A DNA stretch of 64,000 bases from an uncultured Endozoicomonas sp. (GTDB lineage Bacteria; Pseudomonadota; Gammaproteobacteria; Pseudomonadales; Endozoicomonadaceae), in contig NZ_CANMAO010000005.1 in the NCBI RefSeq assembly GCF_947495845.1, positions 122,103 to 186,102 on the forward strand, read 5' to 3'. The translations under genes were made by a program, and so were the position numbers. Positions 1 to 9,749 of the stretch are shown piece by piece (the stretch's first letter is position 1; every line of letters begins with the position of its first letter). The notes below the pieces were generated by a model. It made no database searches. It was not told where the DNA came from and was given only the letters and a program-made list of their open reading frames with translations.

Positions 1-518
1 GCGCTCGTATTAACACTGGAAGATTGAGGCAACACAGGCGTATCCGTCACCGGCGTTACACCGTAGGGTGTTGCATCCGAAACCGCCTGATCTACCGGAG
101 CCATCAACTGGCCATTAAATGCTGGTGGATCCAATAACAGGGTATATTCTTTCAAAAGTCGACCACTTGGCCAGTGGACTTCTACCAGAAAGTTCAGGAA
201 AGGTTCATGGATCGGTTGGGTACTGGTAACTTTGATGATGCCATTACCATTAGGGCCTACTTCTGTTCGAAACTTCAAACCACTGAGCATGAATGGGCGT
301 TCAATACCGGCACGCTGAAAATCCACCTTGCTGGCCAAGTTAGACAGTATCTCATTTCGGGTGAGCTCCCGAACCTGCGTTAACTCAATTTCTGCCATGA
401 GTGGCTGGTTCAGGGAGGAGTAGAGTTTCACCTCCCCCATACCTAATGCACTGGCACTCAGCGGGGCAAAACTCCCTGCCAATGCTGCCATCACTACGAC
501 AAGTTTATGCAGTCTCAT
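1..518 (-). CDS. fimV: FimV-like pilus assembly/polar hub protein, N-terminal part
   Basis: The gene runs off the left edge, so only the first 172 codons are present. The start is ATG at 518. The product begins with a signal peptide (MRLHKLVVVMAALAG..., cleavage near ALSA/LGMG at about residue 25). A mature start with GEVKLYSSLNQPL and later LLLDPPAFNGQL follows; this is the typical N-terminal module of FimV, an inner-membrane protein with a periplasmic LysM region that supports type IV pilus function and polar organisation. It follows usg on the same strand, as in Pseudomonas. Family assignment is from recalled motifs and synteny; the LysM and TPR parts lie outside the window. Confidence 0.9.
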   Translation of the reverse strand, partial: MRLHKLVVVMAALAGSFAPLSASALGMGEVKLYSSLNQPLMAEIELTQVRELTRNEILSNLASKVDFQRAGIERPFMLSGLKFRTEVGPNGNGIIKVTSTQPIHEPFLNFLVEVHWPSGRLLKEYTLLLDPPAFNGQLMAPVDQAVSDATPYGVTPVTDTPVLPQSSSVNTS

Positions 519-786
519 TGTGAATCCTTGTTATATACATAGGCTGCCAGCGCCTTTTGTCTCCAGAGGCCACCAAATATAAAGGGCCCGAAGCTGCAAT
601 GGACAAAATTGAAAATAGCTGCGCTTATCGAAACCCGACCGGTGCCTAACCTTCTGAAAATGTCAAAAATCATTTTACTTCGGATAGGCAGCCCGTGGCT
701 ACAGCTCTATTTTAATACCGTGATTTACAGGACAAAAAATTTTCCTTACCCGTTATTTTCACATCATACGCAATGTGCTTACGGTA
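519..786. other. Intergenic region between usg and fimV
   Basis: About 270 bases without a convincing gene. It should hold the fimV promoter and leader on the minus strand. I see no strong hairpin or repeat; a 61-codon frame on the plus strand has no recognisable features and is probably chance. Confidence 0.5.
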
Positions 787-1800
787 TCATCTAGCCAAGT
801 CTTTGATCAATAACCCTGCTAATTCAACAGCCTGTACAGCCCCTCTGTTCAAACTATCGGCAACAACCCAAAAACTCAAGCCTCTGTTATAGGTGCCAAC
901 CTGCTGTATTCTACCAATGCACATCTCATCTGAACCCGCAATACGCTCGACTGTTGGCAATTCCTCGTCAGCCAGCAGAGAGACTCCCCCCCACTCTTCC
1001 AAAGCCGCTTTCAGCTCTTCCAGCTCAAAAGGTTGCACCCCATCAATATCCACCAGAAAACTGTCGCCAAAAAACACAGGAACGGTGGTTGCTGATACAC
1101 GAATATCCACTTCTTCACCCAAAGCCATTCTTAACTCGTGACCGATCAGGGATTCATTATCGTTTTCATCTTCTGAAGCTTTTTCCGGCACAAGATTATA
1201 AGCCAGCCGATGATCAAACTGCTCGCTTTCAATAGGCTTACCATTCAATAGCTCGATGGTTTGTTTTCTCAGGGCATCAACTCCAATCCGACCATGGGAA
1301 GCAACTGACTGCATCACCGCAAGGCTAATTCGACTAACGGAACAGTATTGATGAATCATCTGTATTAATGGCAACAGTGGTGCAGCAATAGAAGAAGGCA
1401 TTACGGCGTAACGATTTTCAGCCACCTCTGACAAAAAGTGCTCATTAAAGCCAGGCATCACCGGCAAAGTATATCCTTGTGCCGCCGCCCCCCGGGAAGC
1501 ATCAACAATATAACAACCACTCTCAACCGCTCGACTCATCAGCTCCACGTTACGTTGAGTACCTGACGGGATCATCAGAAAGTTAACCATGGAGAAATCC
1601 ACCGCATCTGCACTGGTGTATTCCAATTCTTCGCCATGAAACTCCAACTCGCAAACGGCATCGGCTTTTTCACTGATCAAATAAAGGTTCAACACAGGCA
1701 GCGACTGGCCATCCATCAAGTGCTCTTCCAACTGACGAACCAGAGTTTCACCCGCCAGCGTATCCGCTGCAGAAATGGCAATATTAAGAGTTTGATTCAT
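787..1800 (-). CDS. usg: USG-1-like protein, aspartate-semialdehyde dehydrogenase homologue
   Basis: A 337-residue protein with the overall build of aspartate-semialdehyde dehydrogenases: an N-terminal Rossmann start (LNIAISAADTLAGETLVRQL), a central segment (VMPSSIAAPLLPLIQ) and a C-terminal GRIQQVGTYNRGLSFWVVADSLNRGA. The position where true Asd has the catalytic Cys in a GNC motif reads PSSIAAP here, so the usual nucleophile is missing. This matches the USG-1 subfamily, found next to asd and fimV in Pseudomonas and of unknown function. It is therefore probably not the active dehydrogenase; the true asd lies at 2892-4013. Confidence 0.88.
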   Translation of the reverse strand: MNQTLNIAISAADTLAGETLVRQLEEHLMDGQSLPVLNLYLISEKADAVCELEFHGEELEYTSADAVDFSMVNFLMIPSGTQRNVELMSRAVESGCYIVDASRGAAAQGYTLPVMPGFNEHFLSEVAENRYAVMPSSIAAPLLPLIQMIHQYCSVSRISLAVMQSVASHGRIGVDALRKQTIELLNGKPIESEQFDHRLAYNLVPEKASEDENDNESLIGHELRMALGEEVDIRVSATTVPVFFGDSFLVDIDGVQPFELEELKAALEEWGGVSLLADEELPTVERIAGSDEMCIGRIQQVGTYNRGLSFWVVADSLNRGAVQAVELAGLLIKDLAR

Positions 1801-1895
1801 GGGGAGTGCAACCTGTCAGTCAAATAGGGGAAACGCCCCAAAGACAAAGAAAACCCGTGACTCTATACAGCCACCAATTAACAGGCAAGCCCTTT

Positions 1896-2351
1896 CTAAA
1901 GAGCATTAGCTCTGGAGAGTTTGAAATGCCCTCTGGCAATGGCAATAGGCTCTTCTTTTTTACTTTGCCATGCCGTCACCGACACATTGGCCACTCGACT
2001 CCCCTGTCGACAAACTGCACATTGCGCATAAATCGCTTTGGGCTGACCGGAGCGAAGATAGTCAATGGAGAAATCCACAATCTTAGGCAATCGAGGCTCA
2101 TCCATAAACAGCATTAAATGCAAGGCCGCCGACATCTCCATAAACCCACCGATCACACCACCATGGATGGCGGGTAAAATGGGATTACCTATATTCGTTT
2201 GCTGATACTTTAAGCTGAACAGCGCATCATCCCCCACTGACAAACATTCCATGCCGATCAGTTCTGCATAAGGAATAACCTGAGTAAGTAGACTGAAGCT
2301 CCGGGTTTCCCGGGCGGTGATAATTTGTTGAACCAATTCCTGGCGATTCAT
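1896..2351 (-). CDS. PaaI-like hotdog thioesterase (second of a pair)
   Basis: A 151-residue hotdog-fold protein of the PaaI/YbgC-like acyl-CoA thioesterase group. The segment PILPAIHGGVIGGFMEMSAALHLML carries the conserved HGG(x)I..(M/L)D-like helix region, followed by VDFSIDYLRSG and AQCAVCRQGSRVANVSVTAW. It probably hydrolyses an acyl-CoA thioester in the cytoplasm; the substrate cannot be read from sequence. Its start overlaps the stop of the upstream thioesterase by 4 bases (ATGA type), so the two are translationally coupled and may form a heteromeric enzyme. Confidence 0.85.
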   Translation of the reverse strand: MNRQELVQQIITARETRSFSLLTQVIPYAELIGMECLSVGDDALFSLKYQQTNIGNPILPAIHGGVIGGFMEMSAALHLMLFMDEPRLPKIVDFSIDYLRSGQPKAIYAQCAVCRQGSRVANVSVTAWQSKKEEPIAIARGHFKLSRANAL

Positions 2352-2821
2352 GACCTGCCCTCCTTAGGGTTCAAGCCTTCTTTTCCAAGTCGCATAAAAG
2401 TGCCAATGGAATGGGCAAACGGTTTCTCTTTGCTCTCCTGAAAAGCCACGCCACGAACAAACACCATAGAGTCAGTCATGTGATAGACCTCGGCAAATGC
2501 CCGAATCGGTTTTTCCGGTTCCGCTGTCGTCAGGTGATCAATTCGCAGATCCAGTGTTGGGCAGGCTTCCATCTTGCTAAGCCGGGCATAAACCGCAACC
2601 CCGGAGCATGAATCCATCAACGTCGTAATAACTCCGGAATGAATCACACCGGTTTCCGGATTACCCACTAGACGAGCGTCGTAAGGCATCTCCATTTCGA
2701 CACCGTCCGGCGCTGCATGAATAAGGGACATATTTAAATGATGACAATGAGGCAACATCTTAATGAAGTTGCCTGCAAACGTATTGAGCTGCTCATCCGT
2801 TGGCATAAGCAAAAGCGCCAT
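2348..2821 (-). CDS. PaaI-like hotdog thioesterase (first of a pair)
   Basis: A 157-residue hotdog protein with GNPETGVIHSGVITTLMDSCSG (the HxG..(x)xD active-site helix of PaaI-type thioesterases), then LDLRIDHLTTAEP and AEVYHMTDSMVFVRGVAFQ. It likely cleaves acyl-CoA thioesters in the cytoplasm. The pair sits between asd and usg, where Pseudomonas usually has asd directly followed by usg, so it looks like an insertion of a two-gene unit into a conserved neighbourhood. A terminator-like hairpin separates it from asd, which implies its own promoter or read-through. Confidence 0.86.
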   Translation of the reverse strand: MALLLMPTDEQLNTFAGNFIKMLPHCHHLNMSLIHAAPDGVEMEMPYDARLVGNPETGVIHSGVITTLMDSCSGVAVYARLSKMEACPTLDLRIDHLTTAEPEKPIRAFAEVYHMTDSMVFVRGVAFQESKEKPFAHSIGTFMRLGKEGLNPKEGRS

Positions 2822-2834
2822 TTTTTGTTGTTAT

Positions 2835-2869
2835 AAAAAAGCCGGCGGCACATCTGCAACCGGCTTTTA
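2835..2869 (-). terminator. Rho-independent terminator after asd
   Basis: Nine-base arms AAAAGCCGG (2837-2845) and CCGGCTTTT (2860-2868), followed on the minus strand by a T run. It lies just downstream of asd, so it probably ends the leuC-leuD-leuB-asd transcript. Confidence 0.8.
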
Positions 2870-2891
2870 TCTTATCTTAAGGCAGCGTTGT

Positions 2892-4013
2892 TTACAGCAG
2901 GATCGTCAACATACGACGAAGTGGTTCTGCCGCGCCCCAAAGCAGCTGATCACCTACCGTAAATGCGGACAGATATTCCGACCCCATATTCAGTTTGCGC
3001 AGACGACCCACCGGAATATCCAACTTACCAGTCACAGCCGCAGGCGTCAGCTGATGTATGGTTTCTTCCCTATGATTGGGAATCAAAGACACCCAATCAT
3101 TGGCACCGGCAATCATCGCCTCGATATCTGCCATGGGAATATCTTTTCGCAGTTTGATGGTCAACGCCTGACTGTGGCAGCGCATGGCACCGATGCGAAC
3201 ACAAACACCATCCACCGGAATCGGTGATCCCTGACGACCAAGAATCTTGTTGGTTTCTGCCTGAGCTTTCCACTCTTCACGACTCTGACCGTTTTCCAAT
3301 TCTTTATCAATGTAAGGAATCAAACTGCCCGCCAGGGCAACACCAAACTCACTCTGAGGCAAGTCAGCACTTCTTAACAGGGATGAGGTTTTGCGGTCAA
3401 TATCAAGGATGGCACTGTGTGGATTCGCAAGTTCAGTGGCAACGTTCGCCTGAATAGTACCCATCTGACTGATCAGCTCCCGCATATTACGGGCTCCAGC
3501 ACCGCTGGCCGCCTGATACGTCATGGCACTCACCCATTCCACTGCATCCTGCTGGAATAAGCCACCAATGGCCATCAGCATCAACGACACAGTGCAGTTA
3601 CCACCGATAAAATTACGAACACCGTCGTTCAGTGCCTGATCGATAACATCACGATTGACCGGATCAAGTATCACCACCGCTTCGTCGTTCATACGAAGGG
3701 AGGAGGCGGCATCAATCCAGTAACCTTTCCAGCCCGTATCACGTAATGGCTGAAACACTTTGCCGGTGTAATCACCACCCTGACAGGAAATGATGACATC
3801 CATCGCCGCCAGTGCGTCAATATCATGAGCGTCCTGTAGGGTTCCCACTGGCACCCCCACCTCGGGCCCCGGCTGACCCAATTGTGACGTGGTAAAGAAA
3901 ACGGACTCAACGCCTTTATCCTGTAAACGAGCAAAGTCGCTTTCTTCTTGCATGCGCTCCATCAGAACGGAGCCAACCATGCCACGCCAACCCACAAAAC
4001 CTACTTTTTTCAT
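2892..4013 (-). CDS. asd: Aspartate-semialdehyde dehydrogenase
   Basis: Converts L-aspartyl-4-phosphate to L-aspartate 4-semialdehyde with NADPH, the branch point to lysine/diaminopimelate, threonine and methionine. The protein begins [20 protein letters not shown], like the roughly 370-residue Gram-negative Asd, and has the catalytic cysteine in GGNCTVSLM (about Cys140). A start eight codons upstream is possible, but ATG at 4013 is preceded by a GGGGG purine-rich ribosome site and matches family length (373 residues). It follows leuB after 47 bases and is probably co-transcribed with the leucine genes. Confidence 0.95.
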   Translation of the reverse strand: MKKVGFVGWRGMVGSVLMERMQEESDFARLQDKGVESVFFTTSQLGQPGPEVGVPVGTLQDAHDIDALAAMDVIISCQGGDYTGKVFQPLRDTGWKGYWIDAASSLRMNDEAVVILDPVNRDVIDQALNDGVRNFIGGNCTVSLMLMAIGGLFQQDAVEWVSAMTYQAASGAGARNMRELISQMGTIQANVATELANPHSAILDIDRKTSSLLRSADLPQSEFGVALAGSLIPYIDKELENGQSREEWKAQAETNKILGRQGSPIPVDGVCVRIGAMRCHSQALTIKLRKDIPMADIEAMIAGANDWVSLIPNHREETIHQLTPAAVTGKLDIPVGRLRKLNMGSEYLSAFTVGDQLLWGAAEPLRRMLTILL

Positions 4014-4060
4014 GCTGCCCCCGCTGCCGCAAAACATCTAATCAAAAACATCACAAATCA

Positions 4061-5143
4061 TTACGAATGCTGCAAACACGCAACCACCGCATCACCCATT
4101 TCATCGGTGCCGAGCAATTGACTTCCCTCAGAAGCAATATCACCGGTGCGATAGCCCTTATCCAACACATCGCTTACTGCCTTTTCAATAGCGTCCGCCG
4201 CAACACTCTCGTTCAAAGAGTAACGGAGCAACATAGCCAGAGAGAGAATCTGTGCCAGCGGGTTTGCTTTATTCTCGCCGGCAATATCCGGTGCAGAGCC
4301 GTGTACCGGCTCATACATGCCCTGATTCTTTTCATTCAGGGAAGCCGAAGGCAACATACCAATAGAGCCGGTCAACATCGCAGCACAATCGCTGAGAATA
4401 TCACCGAACATATTGCCGGTAACCATGACATCAAACTGTTTCGGTGCCCGCACCAGTTGCATGGCGGCATTATCAACGTACATATGGCTCAGCTCAACAT
4501 CGTTGTATGCGGCAGATTCTTCAACCACCACGTCACGCCATAAAGCCGTCACTTCCAATACGTTGGATTTATCCACGGAACATAAACGACCTCCGCGTTT
4601 TTGCGCTGCCTCGAAAGCCACTTTTGCTATACGACGAATTTCTGATTCCCGATAAACATAGGTGTTATAACCTTCGCGCTCTCCGTCCTCCAGAGTACGA
4701 ACACCTCGAGGTTCGCCAAAATAAATGCCACCGGTTAATTCGCGGACAATGAGAATATCGAGCCCAGCCACCAACTCAGGTTTCAAACTGGACGCTGCCG
4801 CCAATTGCGGAAACAAGATCGCCGGGCGCAAGTTGGCAAACAAATCCAACTCGGAACGCAATTTCAACAATCCTTTTTCCGGACGATTGACCATGGGCTG
4901 ATCATCCCACTTCGGCCCGCCAACCGAGCCAAACAAAATAGCATCGGAAGCCTTGGCAACAGCCAACACGTCATCTGTCAGAGGCACACCATCCTGATCG
5001 ATGGCTGCACCACCCACAAGACCATGACTAACCTCAATATCCAGCCCAAACGTCTGCTTGACCACATCCAGCACTTTCAGGGCTTCCGCCATGATCTCCG
5101 GACCAATACCGTCACCGGGAAGACATAAAATCTGCTTGCTCAT
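4061..5143 (-). CDS. leuB: 3-isopropylmalate dehydrogenase
   Basis: Oxidatively decarboxylates 3-isopropylmalate with NAD+, the third specific step of leucine synthesis. The 360-residue protein starts [22 protein letters not shown] and has VGGPKWDD, the substrate-binding REL..GG.YFGEPRG segment, DKSNVLE and the metal-site motif [14 protein letters not shown], followed by [11 protein letters not shown]. All expected parts are present at the usual length. It is downstream of leuC and leuD but separated from leuD by an unusual 250-base palindromic region (see 5173-5403), so expression could be partly uncoupled. Confidence 0.96.
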   Translation of the reverse strand: MSKQILCLPGDGIGPEIMAEALKVLDVVKQTFGLDIEVSHGLVGGAAIDQDGVPLTDDVLAVAKASDAILFGSVGGPKWDDQPMVNRPEKGLLKLRSELDLFANLRPAILFPQLAAASSLKPELVAGLDILIVRELTGGIYFGEPRGVRTLEDGEREGYNTYVYRESEIRRIAKVAFEAAQKRGGRLCSVDKSNVLEVTALWRDVVVEESAAYNDVELSHMYVDNAAMQLVRAPKQFDVMVTGNMFGDILSDCAAMLTGSIGMLPSASLNEKNQGMYEPVHGSAPDIAGENKANPLAQILSLAMLLRYSLNESVAADAIEKAVSDVLDKGYRTGDIASEGSQLLGTDEMGDAVVACLQHS

Positions 5144-5172
5144 TGTTATTCCTTATTTACATCAAAGCGTTT

Positions 5173-5403
5173 CGTAGGTTGGTAATTCTGAAAGGATTGC
5201 CAACATTTCTCACCATCGTCGGCAACCCTAAGGAACTGTCACAAAATAACTTCCACATTTAACCAGAAGCGTTGCCCGTTTACCGTTGTCCGTTTACCGT
5301 AAAAGCCTTGCTGCTTGCGCTTTTACGGAAAACGGTAAACGGAAAACGCTTCTCTGAGCAGTGAAGTTATTCAGGGACAGTTCCTAAGGGTTACCGACCT
5401 ACG
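5173..5403. repeat. Long imperfect palindrome (MITE-like) between leuD and leuB
   Basis: Two arms pair over most of the interval. AACCCTAAGGAACTGTC (from 5225) and GTTCCTAAGGGTT (to 5392) are outer parts; ATAACTTC/GAAGTTAT and AGAAGCGTT/AACGCTTCT lie further in; CCGTTTACCGT and its complement flank a loop near 5310-5318. Short outer ends CGTAGGTTGGTAA (5173) and TTACCGACCTACG (5391-5403) are also complementary with one mismatch. The left half contains a near-tandem CCGTTTACCGT pair. The right end runs into leuD and supplies its TAG stop. It could be a non-autonomous mobile element or a processing/attenuation structure within the operon. Confidence 0.75.
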
Positions 5404-6037
5404 AAAAAAGCCATGGATTATTTATCTGATAACCCTGTTCAAACGCTCGAATCTTATCCGCGTCCTGTAACGTTAAGCCAATGTCGTCCAAACCATTTAA
5501 CAAACAGTGACGTCGGAAGGCGTCAATGGAAAATGGCAATTCGTCACCGTTTGGTTTGACCACCACTTCTCGTTCAAGATTAATCTCCAGCTGATAACCT
5601 TCGTTGGCATCAACGTCTGAAAACAATTGATCCACTTGCTCATCAGAGAGCGTGATAGGCAAAATGCCGTTTTTAAAACAGTTGTTGTAAAAAATATCCG
5701 CAAAACTGGGTGCAATAACGCAACGAAAACCAAAATCATCCAAAGCCCAGGGCGCATGTTCACGGCTGGAGCCACAACCAAAGTTTTGCCGTGCAATCAA
5801 CACAGAAACGCCCTGATAACGAGGTTGGTTCAGCACAAACTCTTTGTTAAGAGGGCGCTTCGAACAATCCTGCCCAGGGAAACCTTCATCTTCATAACGC
5901 AGTTCATCAAACAGGTTCACACCAAAACCAGAGCGTTTGATGGATTTCAGAAACTGCTTGGGAATGATCATGTCCGTATCCACATTGGCACGATCCATGG
6001 GAGCCACTAACCCTTTATGTACAGTAAAAGCCTGCAT
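5399..6037 (-). CDS. leuD: 3-isopropylmalate dehydratase small subunit
   Basis: Small (swivel-domain) subunit of isopropylmalate isomerase, which works with LeuC to convert 2- to 3-isopropylmalate. It begins [30 protein letters not shown] and carries the conserved [14 protein letters not shown] motif, then [10 protein letters not shown]. Two in-frame ATGs exist (6043 and 6037); the second matches the usual N terminus and is nine bases from GGAGG, so it is preferred (212 residues). The last codon and stop fall in the end repeat of the palindrome at 5173-5403. Confidence 0.95.
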   Translation of the reverse strand: MQAFTVHKGLVAPMDRANVDTDMIIPKQFLKSIKRSGFGVNLFDELRYEDEGFPGQDCSKRPLNKEFVLNQPRYQGVSVLIARQNFGCGSSREHAPWALDDFGFRCVIAPSFADIFYNNCFKNGILPITLSDEQVDQLFSDVDANEGYQLEINLEREVVVKPNGDELPFSIDAFRRHCLLNGLDDIGLTLQDADKIRAFEQGYQINNPWLFS

Positions 6038-6052
6038 AGTCATTAACCTCCC

Positions 6053-7510
6053 TTAAGCTGCGGTTTCAGCATTATTGACAAACTGACGTACATCTACGAA
6101 GTGACCGGCAATGGCTGCCGCTGCTGCCATAGCCGGGCTCACCAGATGGGTGCGACCACCAAAGCCCTGACGACCTTCGAAGTTACGATTAGACGTAGAA
6201 GCGCAATGTTCACCCTGCCCCAATTTGTCGGCATTCATGGCCAGACACATGGAGCAACCAGGCTCACGCCATTGCAAGCCGGCTTCAGTGAAAATTTTAT
6301 CCAGCCCTTCGGCTTCCGCTTGAGCTTTCACCAAACCGGAGCCAGGCACCACCAGAGCTTCTTTAACAGATGGAGAAACAGTTTTCCCTTTAACGACAGT
6401 TGCCGCCTCTCTCAAATCCTCAATTCGGGAGTTGGTGCAGGAACCAATAAAGACTCGATCAACGGGGATATCCGTAATTTTTTGTCCAGCGGTTAAACCC
6501 ATGTATTCCAGAGCACGGGCATAACCTTCTTTGCGGGTTTCATCTTCCGCATCTTCCGGGGCAGGCACACTGCCATCGACGGGTAAAACCATTTCCGGAG
6601 AAGTACCCCAGCTCACCTGAGGTTTAATATCTGCACCATTTAACACGACAACGTCATCAAACTGGGCATCGTCGTCTGAATGCAATGTTTTCCAGACGTT
6701 TATCGCCTGCTGCCACTGTTTAGCTTTGGGTGCAAACGGACGGTCTTTCACGTAATCGATGGTTGTCTGATCAACCGCAACCATTCCGGCGCGAGCTCCA
6801 GCTTCGATGGCCATATTGCAAATGGTCATACGACCTTCCATGGACAGGTTACGAATAACTTCGCCACCAAATTCAATAGCACAACCCGTGCCGCCCGCAG
6901 TACCAATACGCCCGATAATAGCCAACACCACATCCTTGGCCGTCACACCCGTACCCAAAGCACCATCAACGCGCACTAACATATTTTTCATTTTTTTTGC
7001 CACCAGACATTGGGTGGCAAGGACGTGCTCGACTTCAGAAGTACCAATACCATGAGCCAACGCACCAAAGGCGCCGTGGGTGGAGGTATGGGAATCACCG
7101 CAAACCACGGTCATGCCGGGCAAAGTAGCGCCCTGCTCAGGCCCCACCACATGCACAATACCTTGACGACGGTCTTTCATATCAAACTGGGTAATGCCAA
7201 AATGATCGCAGTTTTCATCCAGGGTTTTCACCTGAATTTTAGAGACCGAATCTTCAATCCCCTCAATACCGTGTTGACGCTCACTGAACGTAGTGGGTAC
7301 GTTATGATCCGGCGTCGCCAGATTGGTATCCAACCGCCAGGGCGCTCGGCCAGCAAGCCTCAAGCCCTCAAATGCCTGAGGTGAGGTCACTTCATGGAGC
7401 AGGTGACGATCGATATAAATCAATGCGGAACCATCGTCGCGCTGACTGACAAGGTGGGCATCCCACAACTTGTCGTAAAGCGTTTTACCTCTGGAAGCCT
7501 GACCAGCCAT
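6053..7510 (-). CDS. leuC: 3-isopropylmalate dehydratase large subunit
   Basis: Catalytic [4Fe-4S] subunit of isopropylmalate isomerase in leucine synthesis. It contains [13 protein letters not shown] near the start, [35 protein letters not shown] and the cluster-ligand motif [10 protein letters not shown], ending with the [10 protein letters not shown] segment typical of aconitase-family proteins. The ATG at 7510 is chosen because it gives the family length (485 residues) and has GAGG about ten bases upstream; an ATG nine codons earlier has no comparable support. leuD follows after 15 bases. Confidence 0.96.
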   Translation of the reverse strand: MAGQASRGKTLYDKLWDAHLVSQRDDGSALIYIDRHLLHEVTSPQAFEGLRLAGRAPWRLDTNLATPDHNVPTTFSERQHGIEGIEDSVSKIQVKTLDENCDHFGITQFDMKDRRQGIVHVVGPEQGATLPGMTVVCGDSHTSTHGAFGALAHGIGTSEVEHVLATQCLVAKKMKNMLVRVDGALGTGVTAKDVVLAIIGRIGTAGGTGCAIEFGGEVIRNLSMEGRMTICNMAIEAGARAGMVAVDQTTIDYVKDRPFAPKAKQWQQAINVWKTLHSDDDAQFDDVVVLNGADIKPQVSWGTSPEMVLPVDGSVPAPEDAEDETRKEGYARALEYMGLTAGQKITDIPVDRVFIGSCTNSRIEDLREAATVVKGKTVSPSVKEALVVPGSGLVKAQAEAEGLDKIFTEAGLQWREPGCSMCLAMNADKLGQGEHCASTSNRNFEGRQGFGGRTHLVSPAMAAAAAIAGHFVDVRQFVNNAETAA

Positions 7511-7704
7511 CACTCTACCCTCGTTTTGTTTTATCAAAAAACCGCTGTGCTTTTTATGACCAGCTTGATTTATAAGCGGTTTTTGTTATTTCAGTGAGTT
7601 GTTCGGAACAGTAACAATCCTAGCCCCACAACAAAAATTACTCAAATTCATCTTTTTTATGCTATTGATAACTTATAGGAATGAATGATTAGTAGGATAG
7701 GACA
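7511..7704. promoter_or_regulatory. Divergent leuC / lysR-type regulator control region
   Basis: The 194 bases between two divergent starts should hold both promoters. A short inverted repeat CTAT-N9-ATAG (7662-7678) lies 27 bases before the regulator start, a plausible operator for the LysR protein on its own promoter. A T-rich/A-rich stretch surrounds it. Assignment is from position and symmetry only. Confidence 0.45.
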
Positions 7705-8598
7705 ATGGATACCACCAATCTGGCTGCATTTCTTGCAATCGTGGATACTGGCTCTTTTTCAGAGGCGGGCGAAAAACTGTTTCTCACTCAACCCGCAGTC
7801 AGCAAGCGTATTGCCGCACTGGAAGATCAACTGGGCACACCAGTGTTTGATCGTATTGGACGACAGGCCACGTTAAATGAAGCCGGTAAAATTTTGCTAC
7901 CCAGAGCTCGCCAGATGATGGAGCTGGTAAAAGGTACCCGGCAAGAGATCATCAACCTGAACAGCGACATCAAAGGGCCACTGTCCATAGCAACCAGTCA
8001 CCATATTGGCCTGCGTCGTTTACCTGAAATTTTGAAAACCTATACCAACCAATATCCCGACGTGAAACTGGATATCCGCTTTGTGGACTCTGAAGCATCC
8101 TATGAAATGTTGAACCGGGGTGAAATTGAACTGGGAGTTATTACTTTATCGCCCACGAAGCAACCTAACCTGTTGCCCAAAAAGCTCTGGCACGACCCTC
8201 TGGTTTTTATGGCTGCCAAAGACCATCCACTGACTCGTCTGAAAAAAATAACCGCAGCACAACTTAGCGAGTATCAAGCAGTACTGCCGGGGAAAAACAC
8301 TTTCACTTACCAGATTGTACAAGATCTGTTTGATCAGGAAGCACTGCAACTGCAAACAGCGATGTCCACCAATTATCTGGAGACACTTCGCATGCTGGCC
8401 TCTATCGGGTTAGCCTGGAGTATATTGCCGCTGACCATGCAGGAAGATGATCTCACCGTTTTGGATGTGCGATTGAAAGGTGCCTCGCCGGCACGGGAGC
8501 TTGGCTATATTCTGCATCCAAAACGCACCTTGTCTAATGCCGCTCAAGCCTTTGTGACGCTTTTGGAAAGCAGTAAAGATAATACATTGACGCAATAG
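7705..8598 (+). CDS. LysR-family transcriptional regulator next to leuC
   Basis: A 297-residue LysR-type regulator. Residues 1-60 form the winged helix-turn-helix (TTNLAAFLAIVDTGSFSEAG, then LTQPAVSKRIAALEDQLGT), followed by a linker and a periplasmic-binding-like effector domain (from about residue 90, GPLSIATSHHIGLRRLPEIL). It is transcribed away from leuC, as in Pseudomonas, which suggests control of the leucine operon, possibly with a pathway intermediate as effector. That role is inference from position. Confidence 0.9.
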   Translation: MDTTNLAAFLAIVDTGSFSEAGEKLFLTQPAVSKRIAALEDQLGTPVFDRIGRQATLNEAGKILLPRARQMMELVKGTRQEIINLNSDIKGPLSIATSHHIGLRRLPEILKTYTNQYPDVKLDIRFVDSEASYEMLNRGEIELGVITLSPTKQPNLLPKKLWHDPLVFMAAKDHPLTRLKKITAAQLSEYQAVLPGKNTFTYQIVQDLFDQEALQLQTAMSTNYLETLRMLASIGLAWSILPLTMQEDDLTVLDVRLKGASPARELGYILHPKRTLSNAAQAFVTLLESSKDNTLTQ

Positions 8599-8654
8599 CG
8601 CAGTGTATTTTCAATGTCCAGCAAAAAGCCAACTCTCGCCACAATATCAGAGCA

Positions 8655-8679
8655 GGAGTATAGTCAATACTCCCTTTTT
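8655..8679 (+). terminator. Hairpin with T run after the lysR gene
   Basis: GGAGTAT (8655-8661) pairs with ATACTCC (8667-8673) and is followed by CTTTTTG. It may end the regulator transcript; because it lies only 23 bases before the next start it could instead be an operator for that gene. Confidence 0.5.
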
Positions 8680-8695
8680 GCTGAGATGATCAACC

Positions 8696-9673
8696 ATGTT
8701 CAAGGCACTGGTACTTAATCAACAGGATGCGAACACTGTCTCAACTGTTGAGCAGTTGGACGACAGCAGCCTGCCAGCTGGCGATGTTGTGGTCAGCGTT
8801 GAATACTCCTCTCTGAATTACAAAGATGGCCTGGCCATTACCGGAAAAGGCAGAATTATTCGCCAATTCCCTATGGTGCCGGGCATTGATTACGCGGGTA
8901 AAGTGCTGACCTCCAGTGACGACCGTTACCAGCCCGGAGACTCAGTTGTACTCACTGGCTGGGGCGTCGGCGAAAATCATTGGGGCGGTATGGCCGAAAA
9001 AGCCAGCGTCCCTGCAGATTATCTTGTCCCAATGCCCACAGGCCTGGATAGCCGAAAAGCCATGATCATTGGCACTGCAGGCCTCACCGCCATGCTCTGT
9101 GTGATGGCATTAGAAGACGCTGGTATTACACCAGACAAAGGTGACATTCTGGTCACTGGTGCCAGCGGTGGTGTAGGCAGTGTCGCCATCACGCTACTGG
9201 ATCAGCTGGGGTATCAGGTAGTGGCTTGCTCAGGCCGTGAGCAAAACAATGAGTGGTTGAAATCCATTGGCGCTGACCGTGTCATCCCCCGTGATGATCT
9301 ACTGGAACCGGCAAAACCACTGGAAAAACAACTCTGGGCTGGCTGCATTGATACGGTTGGCAGTAAAGTGCTGGCCAAGGTACTGGCTCAGATAGACTAC
9401 GATGGTGCGGTGGCTGCCTGTGGTCTCGCCGGTGGCTTTGATCTGCCTACCACTGTCATGCCATTTATCCTCCGTGGTGTAAAACTCCTCGGTGTGGACT
9501 CTGTCATGTGTCCTTTTGAGCGTCGCACTCAGGCCTGGAGTCGTGTTGCAGAATTACTGCCAGAAACGTTCTACAGCAATGCCGGCAACGAAGTGGCGCT
9601 TGATGCCGTACCAGAGCTGGCAGAAGCCATCACCAATGGACAGGTAACTGGTCGTACCCTGATCAAGTTGTAA
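8696..9673 (+). CDS. acuI: AcuI/YhdH-family acryloyl-CoA reductase (NADPH)
   Basis: A 325-residue zinc-independent medium-chain reductase. It has the AcuI/YhdH signature SSLNYKDGLAITGKG (about residues 38-52), FPMVPGIDYAG, and the NADPH loop VTGASGGVGSVAI at about residues 153-165. The enzyme reduces toxic acryloyl-CoA to propionyl-CoA, in marine bacteria often as part of dimethylsulfoniopropionate or propionate metabolism. No DMSP lyase or other acu/prp gene lies nearby, so the pathway here is not shown. The gene stands alone between a LysR regulator and trkH. Confidence 0.85.
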   Translation: MFKALVLNQQDANTVSTVEQLDDSSLPAGDVVVSVEYSSLNYKDGLAITGKGRIIRQFPMVPGIDYAGKVLTSSDDRYQPGDSVVLTGWGVGENHWGGMAEKASVPADYLVPMPTGLDSRKAMIIGTAGLTAMLCVMALEDAGITPDKGDILVTGASGGVGSVAITLLDQLGYQVVACSGREQNNEWLKSIGADRVIPRDDLLEPAKPLEKQLWAGCIDTVGSKVLAKVLAQIDYDGAVAACGLAGGFDLPTTVMPFILRGVKLLGVDSVMCPFERRTQAWSRVAELLPETFYSNAGNEVALDAVPELAEAITNGQVTGRTLIKL

Positions 9674-9749
9674 TCCTTCATCGACCTTCTACACTTCCCA
9701 TCAACTGATGGTTATAAGGCTGTCGTTTATAGCACCGTCAGCAAACCGG

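Noticed and set aside
893..1235. Plus-strand open frames inside usg
   Set aside because: They are antisense to a well-supported gene, with biased composition and no ribosome sites.
8696..9673. Part of a DMSP catabolic cluster
   Set aside because: No DMSP lyase, acuK/acuN or dmd genes are near; the reductase stands alone.
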